Below, piece after piece: positions 36,159 through 42,873 of a stretch of 42,873 bases of DNA (position 1 is its first letter; the number at the start of each line of letters is the position of its first letter). Under the pieces are notes generated by a model. It ran no database searches. It worked only from the letters and a program-made list of their open reading frames with translations, and was not told where the DNA came from. The stretch lies in IMG/VR virus record IMGVR_UViG_3300022213_000014, positions 1 to 42,873 of that record; one strand, 5' to 3'. Made by a program: the position numbers and the translations under genes. This DNA is from a virus.

Positions 36159-38287
36159 GCGTAGGGTTTAATAAAACTACAGTTACTGCATCATCTGATG
36201 TCAATGAACCCAAAGCTATGTCTCCAGAGGACCTGGAGCAGGTGGCGCGTGTTGCTCTTGAAGATGCTGTAGACTTTAGAGATTCAGAACTTGAATCGAT
36301 TAGAGAGCTTGTTGACAAGTATTATCAGGGTGAAACAAGACTCCCTATCCCAAAGGGTCGCTCTAAGGTCATTGTAACAAAGGTACGTGACGCCGTTAGA
36401 TCGGTTATTCCTTCGATGGCACGTATTTTTACTCAGACGGACACTATTGCTGAGTTTTATTCTGACGATGAAGAAGATCAGCAGATTTCGGCTGAAGCAA
36501 CTAAGTATTGCAATAATGTTTACCATAAATTTGATGGTTACTCGGCACTTATTCAAGCCACAACGGACGCTTTGAAGGCCAAAGTAGGTATTGTAAAGGT
36601 ATCTGTTGAGAATAAGCAAATAATATCTCATAGAATTTTTAAAAAGGAAGAGGCTTCCAACGTTATTCCGCTCGGAACAGCTACGGAAGAGTCAGAAGAA
36701 GAGTCTGTTTTTACCCAAAAGCGGTTTATAAAGGTTTGGAAACTGCAAGCCCTTGCTCCAGAGTCGTTTTTAATCTCTTCTGACGCTTTAGATGTTGAAA
36801 CAGCTAGATTGTGCGCCCATCAAGAAGAGAAGCGCATATCTGAGCTTATCGAAATGGGCATTAGCTACGATCTACTTAAAGATTTGCCTATTAGTTCTTC
36901 TATTAATAGCGAAGATAATGAGCGCAAAGGCTACGATCGTGAAAAAGAGGCTGGTTCTGTAGCTTCTGTTGATCCAACTTCAAGAGTTATCCTCTTTACT
37001 GAGGCTTACCTGCGTGTTGATGCTGATGGAGACGGCGTAGCAGAATTGCGCAAAATTAGGCTTGCGGGTGACAATTATAAGTTGCTCACTAGTGAACCTG
37101 TTAATTACGTACCATTTGCTGTATTTAAGGCTGAAATGCAGCCTCACGTCTTTTATCCGATTTGTTTGGCTGAAGACCTGGTTCAAGATCAGGATGCACA
37201 GACTGCTCTTTTGCGGTCAATTATTGATAATGCCTCTCTTACCAACTCTCCGCGTACTGAAGTAGATGAATCGATAGTTAACCTGGATGATGTGAAAAAT
37301 GGTGAAATTGGCGCCATTATCCGTGTACGTAGAGTGGGTGGTATCAATGAGTTGGCTACTCCCTTTGTGGCTGGTCAGACACTACCCGTTTTACAGTACC
37401 TGAATGAAGTATCAGAAGCACGCTCTGGCATTGTAAAGCTCTCTCAAGGTGTTGAAGCCGATGCCTTGCAGTCTACAACTAAGATAGCCGCAGCCGCTGC
37501 AATTAGTGCTGCTGATGCACGTATTGAAATGATGGCTAGGAATATCGGTGAAACTGGCGTAAAGGCTATGTTTAACTGTATTCTTAGAACGGCTATTTAT
37601 GAAGCAAGTGAACCGCAAAGTATCGCTACGCCAGATGGCTTTAAAACTGTTGATCCTAGTACTTGGCACACTTTTCTATCTGTGCGTGCCAATGTTGGTC
37701 TTGGATCTGGCCGTATAGATGAAAAGAAGATGATGTTGCAGTCTATGCTGCCATTGCAGCAGGCCATTCTTGATAAGTTGGGATCAGCTAATCCGCTTGC
37801 CGGCTGGATACAGATTCGTGAAACTCTGAAGACTCTGTTTAGATTGTCTGGTATTCACGATTATAATAAGTATTTTCCATATGTTCCGCCTGAAGAGCTT
37901 CAGAAAATGGACGCGGCTCAGAAGCAGGCTGCAGAGGCTGCTAATAAAGAAAAGCAAGCTGCTATGCAGATGCAACAGTCTGCTATGATGGAGCTGATTA
38001 AGGTCGAAAATAAGAAAGTTGAAGCTAATTATCAGTCCAAGCTTCAGGAAATGCAGCAAAAGAGTCAATCTCAAATTGAACAGCTAAAAGCTGAAATTAT
38101 GAGAATGCTGTCTGATAATCGCACAAAACTTACTGACATCTACCTTAAAGATGATCGTGAACGTGATAAAAACGACATGGATTTTACAATCAATGTTGCA
38201 AAAGTTGGACTAGATGAACAAAAAGTGGCTCAGACAGAGCTAAAAATTGAGGCCGATAGAAATGCACCTGGTGTCCCCCAGCAATGA
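36155..38287 (+). CDS. Portal protein, P22-like
   Basis: The product has 710 residues. The N-terminus contains FRDSELESIRELVDKYYQGE and GRSKVIVTKVRDAVRSVIPS, then FTQTDTIAEFYSDDEEDQQ, all typical of P22-like portals. The stem and wing region has DLVQDQDAQTALLRSIIDNA then LTNSPRTEVDES. A long coiled-coil C-terminus (about residues 590-700) forms the barrel. It is the dodecameric gate for DNA. The ATG overlaps the terL stop (ATGA), which decides the start over an upstream ATG at 36113. Confidence 0.9.
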   Translation: MSVGFNKTTVTASSDVNEPKAMSPEDLEQVARVALEDAVDFRDSELESIRELVDKYYQGETRLPIPKGRSKVIVTKVRDAVRSVIPSMARIFTQTDTIAEFYSDDEEDQQISAEATKYCNNVYHKFDGYSALIQATTDALKAKVGIVKVSVENKQIISHRIFKKEEASNVIPLGTATEESEEESVFTQKRFIKVWKLQALAPESFLISSDALDVETARLCAHQEEKRISELIEMGISYDLLKDLPISSSINSEDNERKGYDREKEAGSVASVDPTSRVILFTEAYLRVDADGDGVAELRKIRLAGDNYKLLTSEPVNYVPFAVFKAEMQPHVFYPICLAEDLVQDQDAQTALLRSIIDNASLTNSPRTEVDESIVNLDDVKNGEIGAIIRVRRVGGINELATPFVAGQTLPVLQYLNEVSEARSGIVKLSQGVEADALQSTTKIAAAAAISAADARIEMMARNIGETGVKAMFNCILRTAIYEASEPQSIATPDGFKTVDPSTWHTFLSVRANVGLGSGRIDEKKMMLQSMLPLQQAILDKLGSANPLAGWIQIRETLKTLFRLSGIHDYNKYFPYVPPEELQKMDAAQKQAAEAANKEKQAAMQMQQSAMMELIKVENKKVEANYQSKLQEMQQKSQSQIEQLKAEIMRMLSDNRTKLTDIYLKDDRERDKNDMDFTINVAKVGLDEQKVAQTELKIEADRNAPGVPQQ

Positions 38288-38516
38288 TGAACTTGAGAGT
38301 CTAAAACTTATTAAGGATATTGTTGATAACCGTCTGTTTAATCGTATGGTAAAGAATATGAAGGAGGCAATCGCATTTACCATGTTAGAGACAGACAAAG
38401 AAGATGAACGTGACCGCCTTTATAGCGAAGCTAAGGCAATCGATAGATTGGCTGGAGAGCTTACTAAAATGGCAAATCAATATAGATCATATTCGATGGA
38501 CAAAGTAAATGCTTGA
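38262..38516 (+). CDS. Small hypothetical head-region protein
   Basis: The product has 84 residues and is helical and charged (LESLKLIKDIVDNRLFNRMV, EDERDRLYSEAKAIDRLAGE). It overlaps the portal gene by 26 bases and the scaffold-like gene by eight. GAGG lies nine bases before the ATG. Such small proteins between portal and scaffold are common, but this one was not recognised. Confidence 0.6.
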   Translation: MHLVSPSNDELESLKLIKDIVDNRLFNRMVKNMKEAIAFTMLETDKEDERDRLYSEAKAIDRLAGELTKMANQYRSYSMDKVNA

Positions 38517-39510
38517 TGATGTGAACACTCTAGACGAAGCTGCGGCTTCGCTACTTATTAAGCCCACAGAACCCAAGGCAGAAAAGCCTGTTGAAAAGAT
38601 TGAGGCTAAAGAGGAGTCTGTAAATGAAGCTGTCACCGAAGAACCTGCTGAATCTAATGAAGGAGAAGATGCAGCTAACGAAGCCGAAGCCTCTGTCGAG
38701 GAAGATACGCCCGAAGAAAACCCCGAAGAAGAAGTAGATATTGACGACATTGAAATAGATGTCGTTGTTGATGGCCAGGAGTCTAAGGTTAAGCTTAGAG
38801 AGCTTAAAGCCAACTATTCCGGTGAGAAAGTTATTGAAAAGCGCATTCAGGAAGCCTCTGAAGCGCGTAATTATGCTGTACATTATGGTCAGCATTTGTA
38901 TGGCACCCTTGAAACTCAAGCTCAAAAGTTGAAGCAGCTTGACAGTATTCTTGAAAGAGTTGTTGAGCCAGAAATCAATTGGGAAGAGCTTAAAAAGAAT
39001 AATCTGCCTCGTTACTTGCTTGAGCGGGATCGCCAGCGTGAAGCCCAGGAAAAGCGGGCCGTTCTTAGCCAGGAGCAGCAGCGTATAGCTTATGAGCAGC
39101 AACAGCTTATGAATACGGCTATGGAAACGTATGCTTCAGATCAAGCCAAGGCTTTGGTTTCCAGAGTGCCTGAGTTTGCAAATCCTGAAACTGCACCTAA
39201 AATCATGCAGAGCCTAACTAAGGCAGCGGCTGCTTATGGTTATTCGCCTGAAGAATTTAGCGCAGTAATGGATCATAGAGCTGTTTTGGTTCTAAGAGAT
39301 GCAATGCTTTACCAGGAAATGGTTGGAAAGCGTAAAGAAGTTAAACCAGTAGCAGCTACCACAACCTTGCTTAGGCCGTCTCCTTCTAAGGCAGCTGTAA
39401 GCAAAGCTACGCAGGCTAAGAAGCTTCAGGATGCGCTTATTCGTAAGGCAAAAACATCCGGTAATGTTGATGATGTTGCTGCAACTCTTTTGATGAGAAC
39501 AAAGAAGTGA
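38509..39510 (+). CDS. Scaffolding-like protein
   Basis: The product has 333 residues. A strongly acidic N-terminal third (EEDTPEENPEEEVDIDDIEI) is followed by long helices (AQKLKQLDSILERVVEPEIN, ERDRQREAQEKRAVLSQEQQ) and a basic C-terminus (KKLQDALIRKAKTSG). This layout, together with a position between portal and major capsid genes, is typical of phage scaffolds that leave the head before packaging. No protease motif was seen. Confidence 0.75.
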   Translation: MLDDVNTLDEAAASLLIKPTEPKAEKPVEKIEAKEESVNEAVTEEPAESNEGEDAANEAEASVEEDTPEENPEEEVDIDDIEIDVVVDGQESKVKLRELKANYSGEKVIEKRIQEASEARNYAVHYGQHLYGTLETQAQKLKQLDSILERVVEPEINWEELKKNNLPRYLLERDRQREAQEKRAVLSQEQQRIAYEQQQLMNTAMETYASDQAKALVSRVPEFANPETAPKIMQSLTKAAAAYGYSPEEFSAVMDHRAVLVLRDAMLYQEMVGKRKEVKPVAATTTLLRPSPSKAAVSKATQAKKLQDALIRKAKTSGNVDDVAATLLMRTKK

Positions 39511-39660
39511 TTTACTATTTCGACATAGATAGGAGGGGGCATTACGCCGCTATACCGATGCTATGTCACAATACCGAAGCTTCCGACGACAGGCTAGTTC
39601 CTAGCGGGCATAGGCTTCACAAGACTATCTGTGAACATAACCCTCTAATGGAGAACTACA
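39511..39660 (+). promoter_or_regulatory. Leader of the major capsid gene
   Basis: The 150-base leader contains TTCACA (39616-39621) and TGTGAA (39630-39635), a perfect inverted repeat with an 8-base spacer (AGACTATC), and GGAG nine bases before the ATG. An AGGAGGGGG stretch near 39531 has no proper start codon after it. The inverted repeat may be a regulatory site or RNA stem that sets capsid expression. No clear sigma-70 promoter was seen. Confidence 0.4.
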
Positions 39661-40635
39661 ATGGCCGTTAATGCCAATGCACTTGAAACCTATGACTCAA
39701 TCACTATCCGCGAAGATCTTACGGATGCTGAAAACATGATTTCTCCGACCGAGACTCCGTTTTGGTCGAAGATTTCTGGCCGCACGAGTTGCTCTAATAA
39801 ATATCACGAATGGCCGATTGTTGAATTGGCTGCCGTTGATACTGCGAACCGTGTGCCGGAAGGCGAAGATGCTCCGGCGATTGACTCGCCACGTCTTGCT
39901 CTGCGTCGTGGTAATTACACCCAGATTTCCGATAAGGTTGTCAAGGTGACTGATACCTCGCAGCGCGTTGATGGTGCGGCAAATGTCGAAAAGCTGTCTA
40001 AGCAGATTGCTTATAAGCTCAAGGAGTTGAAGCGCGACAAGGAGGGCATGATCACTGATAACGTAGCAGCTAATCCCGGCGCAGGCAACGGTGCCACAAC
40101 TCGTGTGGCTGCGGGTCTTTCTGCCTTCTCGCTCACCAACGACCAGCTCGGTGCCACTGGTGTTTCTCCGACTCTCTCGGGAACCACCAACGGTTATCCG
40201 AATGCTCCCGCTACCCCTGGCACTGCGCGTGACCTCACCGAGGACATGCTTAACGTTGCCATTCAGGCTGTGTGGACTGAGGGTGGTGATCCACAGTATG
40301 TCTTGTGCTCGCCGATCAATAAGCGTCATATTTCAAAGACGTTTACGGCTAATGCCACGAAGTGGAAGGATTCGGACGACAAAAAGCTTATTTCCGCAGT
40401 CGATGTTTATGAAAGCGATTTCGGCCAGGTTCAGATCGTTCCTGACCGCTTCTCGCCTGCTGGCGACGTCTTCGTGCTGGACAATTCGCTGCTTAAGATT
40501 GCTGAGCTTCAGCCCACTCGTCAGCTTGATCTGGCTCGTACAGGTCACACTGAAAATAAGCTGATTCAGTGCGAGTACACGCTCGAGGTCGGCAACGAGA
40601 AGGCCATCGCCGTCATCCGCGCGACGAACGGCTAA
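39661..40635 (+). CDS. Major capsid protein, SU10/DUF5309 type
   Basis: The product has 324 residues. The start TYDSITIREDLTDAENMISP, then TPFWSKISGRTS, HEWPIVELAAVDTANRVPEG, NYTQISDKVVKVTDTSQRVD and the C-terminal HTENKLIQCEYTLEVGNEKA match the DUF5309 capsid family of HK97 fold. Codons are visibly GC-richer at third positions than in neighbouring head genes, as expected for a highly expressed protein. GGAG lies nine bases upstream. The strong hairpin at 40651 follows. Confidence 0.88.
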   Translation: MAVNANALETYDSITIREDLTDAENMISPTETPFWSKISGRTSCSNKYHEWPIVELAAVDTANRVPEGEDAPAIDSPRLALRRGNYTQISDKVVKVTDTSQRVDGAANVEKLSKQIAYKLKELKRDKEGMITDNVAANPGAGNGATTRVAAGLSAFSLTNDQLGATGVSPTLSGTTNGYPNAPATPGTARDLTEDMLNVAIQAVWTEGGDPQYVLCSPINKRHISKTFTANATKWKDSDDKKLISAVDVYESDFGQVQIVPDRFSPAGDVFVLDNSLLKIAELQPTRQLDLARTGHTENKLIQCEYTLEVGNEKAIAVIRATNG

Positions 40636-40650
40636 TAACTAACCTAAATC

Positions 40651-40685
40651 CTCGGAGGGGGATTGATAATTAGTCCTCCTCCGAG
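40651..40685 (+). terminator. Strong hairpin after the capsid gene
   Basis: CTCGGAGGGGGA (40651-40662) pairs with TCCTCCTCCGAG (40674-40685) over 12 base pairs with one G-U and an 11-base loop. No T-run follows (TTAACG). It probably stabilises the capsid mRNA or attenuates downstream expression rather than fully ending transcription. Confidence 0.7.
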
Positions 40686-40709
40686 TTAACGTCAATAGTT
40701 GAGGATATA

Positions 40710-40973
40710 ATGGCCAAAGTTCCGGTTAAAAAAGAGATTAAGTATTCCCGCATTCGCCCGCTAGTTAGGGCTATGCTAGACCCGTATAATTCGGTTCGCG
40801 TTAGACCTGACGAGGAAAACGGTATCATCATGGATGCTAATAAGGCTAAATTCCATGTTGATATGGGTGAAGCGGAGTATATTGAAGAAGAATGCCCAAG
40901 TCCATTTGCCCCTAAGCCAGCGCCGGCGCCCGCTGTAGAAAAGCCTGTTATTGCTGAAAAAATGAAAATCTAA
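40710..40973 (+). CDS. Small head protein candidate
   Basis: The product has 87 residues. A basic start (KVPVKKEIKYSRIRPLVRAM) leads to a short strand region and a Pro/Ala-rich tail (PFAPKPAPAPAVEKP) that looks like a flexible linker. GAGG lies seven bases before the ATG. It lies between the major capsid and the adaptor genes. A head decoration or completion role is plausible; the family was not recognised. Confidence 0.55.
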   Translation: MAKVPVKKEIKYSRIRPLVRAMLDPYNSVRVRPDEENGIIMDANKAKFHVDMGEAEYIEEECPSPFAPKPAPAPAVEKPVIAEKMKI

Positions 40974-40974
40974 G

Positions 40975-41265
40975 ATGATTAAAGAAGAGTTTTTCTTTGA
41001 GGGTCTGAAATCAGAGCGCATGATTATTAAGCGCACTGAGGATGTAGAACCCGTCATTGATGAAGTTACTGAGTTTAAGAATGAAACCCGAAATGGTTTC
41101 AGTAAGTCTCGCAACTGGCGTAAAATTGGTTCAATACCCCTTATCGTTGTTGAGCAGTGGATACGCGAGAAAGGTATTGATTTAATGGCGCCAGGCAATG
41201 AAAAGTATGTTAAACAAGCTCTTAATGAAATGAGCAAGTTTAGAACAGTAGATAAGGCACTTTAA
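40975..41265 (+). CDS. Hypothetical head-tail region protein
   Basis: The product has 96 residues. It starts EEFFFEGLKSERMIIKRTED, then contains WRKIGSIPLIVVEQWI and ends KQALNEMSKFRT. It is packed directly between two structural genes (one base after the stop, the next start abutting). This suggests a structural or assembly role. Not recognised. Confidence 0.55.
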   Translation: MIKEEFFFEGLKSERMIIKRTEDVEPVIDEVTEFKNETRNGFSKSRNWRKIGSIPLIVVEQWIREKGIDLMAPGNEKYVKQALNEMSKFRTVDKAL

Positions 41266-41898
41266 ATGAGCTGGCCTACTTCATACGCTGGTTGGATAGC
41301 ACGACTTAAGGACTGGCTAGTCGTAGTTGATTTGCCAGATTCCGCTTTTGGTTATTGCTTAGATAGCGCAAACCAAAGGCTTAATCGTGACTTAAACAGC
41401 CAGTGGATGGAGTCTACTTTTAGCCATACTATTGTAGACAGTGATCCAATTGATATTGAAGCTGTAATACCTGATTTTAATAGAATTAGGTTAGTTAGCT
41501 TGCAAAACGCGTTTCCACTTAAAGTAAAAGCTCTTAATGAATTTAAAAATGAAGTAGCTGAAAACCCATCTGGCGCAGATGATCCATCTATTTATACAAT
41601 TAATGCTATGAAATTGTATATTTGGTCTCCACCAGCTATAAATAAAGTTGTGGATATTGATTACTATATAAATGTACCGCCGCTGTCAGAAACTGTAGAT
41701 TCCAATATTTTTACTGAAAAGCATCCAGATGCTTATTTGTATGCTGCGCTTTTAGAAGCTACGCCTTTGATTGCCGAGGACGAACGGCTACAAACTTGGA
41801 CAACTTTTTATAATAATATTCGTGAAGCTATTAATGTAACTGCCGATCGTGCGAATAAAGGTTCTACCCCCCTGCAACGTCAACTGAAGGTGATGTAA
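41266..41898 (+). CDS. Head-tail adaptor protein
   Basis: The product has 210 residues. SYAGWIARLKDWLVVVDLPD, then YCLDSANQRLNRDLNSQWME, LYIWSPPAINKVVDIDYYIN and HPDAYLYAALLEATPLIAED follow the layout of SU10-type phage adaptor proteins, which dock under the portal. AT-rich sequence contrasts with the next gene. The TAA overlaps the following ATG by one base (TAATG). Confidence 0.75.
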   Translation: MSWPTSYAGWIARLKDWLVVVDLPDSAFGYCLDSANQRLNRDLNSQWMESTFSHTIVDSDPIDIEAVIPDFNRIRLVSLQNAFPLKVKALNEFKNEVAENPSGADDPSIYTINAMKLYIWSPPAINKVVDIDYYINVPPLSETVDSNIFTEKHPDAYLYAALLEATPLIAEDERLQTWTTFYNNIREAINVTADRANKGSTPLQRQLKVM

Positions 41899-42128
41899 TG
41901 CTAAACAATCAAATTCCAAGCCGGGCCTTCGCAATCACTCCGAGTGACACGACGCGCATCGCTGCTTCCGGCGTCTACGTCGGCGTCGGCGGCGACCTCG
42001 TGGTAGAGCCTGAAAAAGGTGGTAATACTGTCACAATCATCGCAACGGACGGTCTGATGCTGCCTCTGCGTGTGGTGCGCGTCCTGGCGGCGACAACGGC
42101 GACAGACATCATCGGATTCGGAGCCTGA
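41898..42128 (+). CDS. Spike base protein, RCAP_rcc01079-like
   Basis: The product has 76 residues. FAITPSDTTRIAASGVYVGV then GGDLVVEPEKGGNTVTI and LRVVRVLAATTATDIIGFGA match the small spike-base family known from the Rhodobacter gene transfer agent. It is shorter than usual, so the copy may be trimmed. It anchors receptor-binding spikes on the particle. The gene marks the abrupt start of the GC-rich module. Confidence 0.75.
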   Translation: MLNNQIPSRAFAITPSDTTRIAASGVYVGVGGDLVVEPEKGGNTVTIIATDGLMLPLRVVRVLAATTATDIIGFGA

Positions 42129-42131
42129 GCC

Positions 42132-42873
42132 ATGAAGATTGGCGTGGGGATCGGCATTCCGTTCGTTGGAAAGGCTGGAGAGGCATTTACGCCTACTGGC
42201 CTCTTCCTGAACGGCGAGCAGGGCGTCTGGTACGACGCCTCCGACCTCTCAACGCTGTTTCAGGACGCCGCAGGCACGACACCCGTGACGGCTGTGGGGC
42301 AGCCCGTCGGTCTCCATCGCGACAAGTCCGGCAACGGCAACCACCGTGCCCAGACCGACACCGCCAAGCGGCCAACGCTGGGGCAGGACGAGAACGGGAA
42401 CTACTTCCTTCTCTACGACGGCGCGAGCCGCTTCCTCGTCACCGAGGATCCTGTGGACTTCACGGCGACGGACGAGATGTCGAGCTTCGTCGGCGTCCGC
42501 AAGCTGAGCGACGCGCTTCAGGCGACGGTCTTCGAACTCAGCGCAAGCGCCACGAGCGGCAATCCCGGCAGCTTCACGCTTCAAGGCCCCAGCGGCCCGG
42601 CTACGGACACATACCGCTACACGGGCGGCGGCACGACCTCCAGAAGCTCCTCGTTGACCGGGTACCCGGCACCCACCACCAACGTCGTCACCTACCTCCA
42701 GAAGATCAGCGGACCCCTCATCCAGCCCCGCATCGACACGCAGGCAGGCACCCCGAACGTCACGGAGCAGGGAACCGGGAACTTCGGGACATACCAGCTG
42801 TTCTTCGGCTCGCGTGGCGGCACGACCTTCTTCTTCAATGGCCGCGAGTACCAGACCGTCATTCGCGGGAAGA
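42132..42873 (+). CDS. Tail/adsorption protein with LamG-like domain (5' part; continues at base 2)
   Basis: This is the start of the gene whose remainder is at 1-1375. 247 residues are visible before the window ends. After a 20-residue lead, the region GLFLNGEQGVWYDASDLSTL, HRDKSGNGNHRAQTD, RPTLGQDENGNYFLLYDGAS and EQGTGNFGTYQLFFGSRGG forms a concanavalin A/LamG-like sandwich, common in phage adsorption proteins. The frame is still open at the last base. The last 11 bases differ from the matching left sequence (VIRGK here, VICGR there), so a choice of variant is needed when joining. Confidence 0.8.
   Translation, partial: MKIGVGIGIPFVGKAGEAFTPTGLFLNGEQGVWYDASDLSTLFQDAAGTTPVTAVGQPVGLHRDKSGNGNHRAQTDTAKRPTLGQDENGNYFLLYDGASRFLVTEDPVDFTATDEMSSFVGVRKLSDALQATVFELSASATSGNPGSFTLQGPSGPATDTYRYTGGGTTSRSSSLTGYPAPTTNVVTYLQKISGPLIQPRIDTQAGTPNVTEQGTGNFGTYQLFFGSRGGTTFFFNGREYQTVIRGK
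42737..42862. repeat. Right copy of the terminal direct repeat
   Basis: The copy is identical to 1-126 and lies within the LamG-like coding sequence. The 11 bases after it (42863-42873) do not match the left side, although gcgg is shared in register. Confidence 0.95.

Noticed and set aside
38551-39102. 183-residue leftward Phe/Leu-rich ORF
   Set aside because: It is the antisense image of the Glu/Lys-rich scaffold gene, which explains its hydrophobic look.

Overview
The window is the essentially complete genome of a short-tailed (podovirus-like) double-stranded DNA phage, about 42.7 kb. The first 126 bases recur exactly at 42737-42862, and one tail gene runs off the right end and continues at the left end, so the molecule was circular in the assembly or is circularly permuted. 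The host is probably an alphaproteobacterium. The phage carries a GcrA-type cell-cycle regulator, a family typical of that class, and a spike-base protein of the kind found in the Rhodobacter gene transfer agent. No integrase, CI-like repressor, phage RNA polymerase, tRNA with a convincing cloverleaf, CRISPR array or insertion sequence was seen.

Layout. (1) 34184-42128, rightward: packaging and head genes in the order small terminase, large terminase, P22-like portal, scaffold-like protein, SU10/DUF5309-type major capsid protein, head-tail adaptor, spike base. (2) 42132 through the junction to 9838, rightward: a GC-rich adsorption and lysis module with a LamG/Ig-like protein, Mtd-N-type fibre, carbohydrate-binding proteins, a GH24 endolysin, two small membrane proteins that are holin candidates, a second fibre, and a gp10-like tail protein. 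(3) 9835-17340, rightward: an AT-richer internal-virion (ejection) module that ends in a protein resembling the ADP-ribosyltransferase-like polyvalent (ART-PolyVal) family. (4) 28697 down to 17337, leftward: replication, nucleotide metabolism and host-takeover genes in three consecutive operons. (5) 28948-32151, rightward: a primase-helicase and three small genes. (6) 32400-34180: two leftward paralogous genes and about 950 bases of non-coding DNA with iteron-like repeats, an AT-rich stretch and a G-quadruplex-forming tract, which is the best candidate for the replication origin.

How it works together. Host RNA polymerase probably transcribes everything. Five strong promoters have -35 and -10 boxes exactly 17 bp apart. 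At four leftward promoters (-10 boxes at 19924, 23713, 28751 and 33014) a pair of 14-bp direct repeats, consensus GCTATGCNNAATTG, lies 22 bp apart. The pair sits at the same distance from the -35 box in three promoters and exactly 21 bp (two helical turns) further away in the fourth. This looks like an undescribed phage-wide operator that co-regulates the early operons.

The nucleotide genes are a MazG-like pyrophosphohydrolase, dCMP deaminase, and a ThyA-family enzyme with Asp at the position where thymidylate synthases have Asn. Together they suggest dCMP hydroxymethylation, and so possibly modified cytosine in the virion DNA. DNA polymerase I has Leu at the position equivalent to E. coli Phe762. 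All function calls come from reading translated sequence and recalled family patterns; no database search was run.
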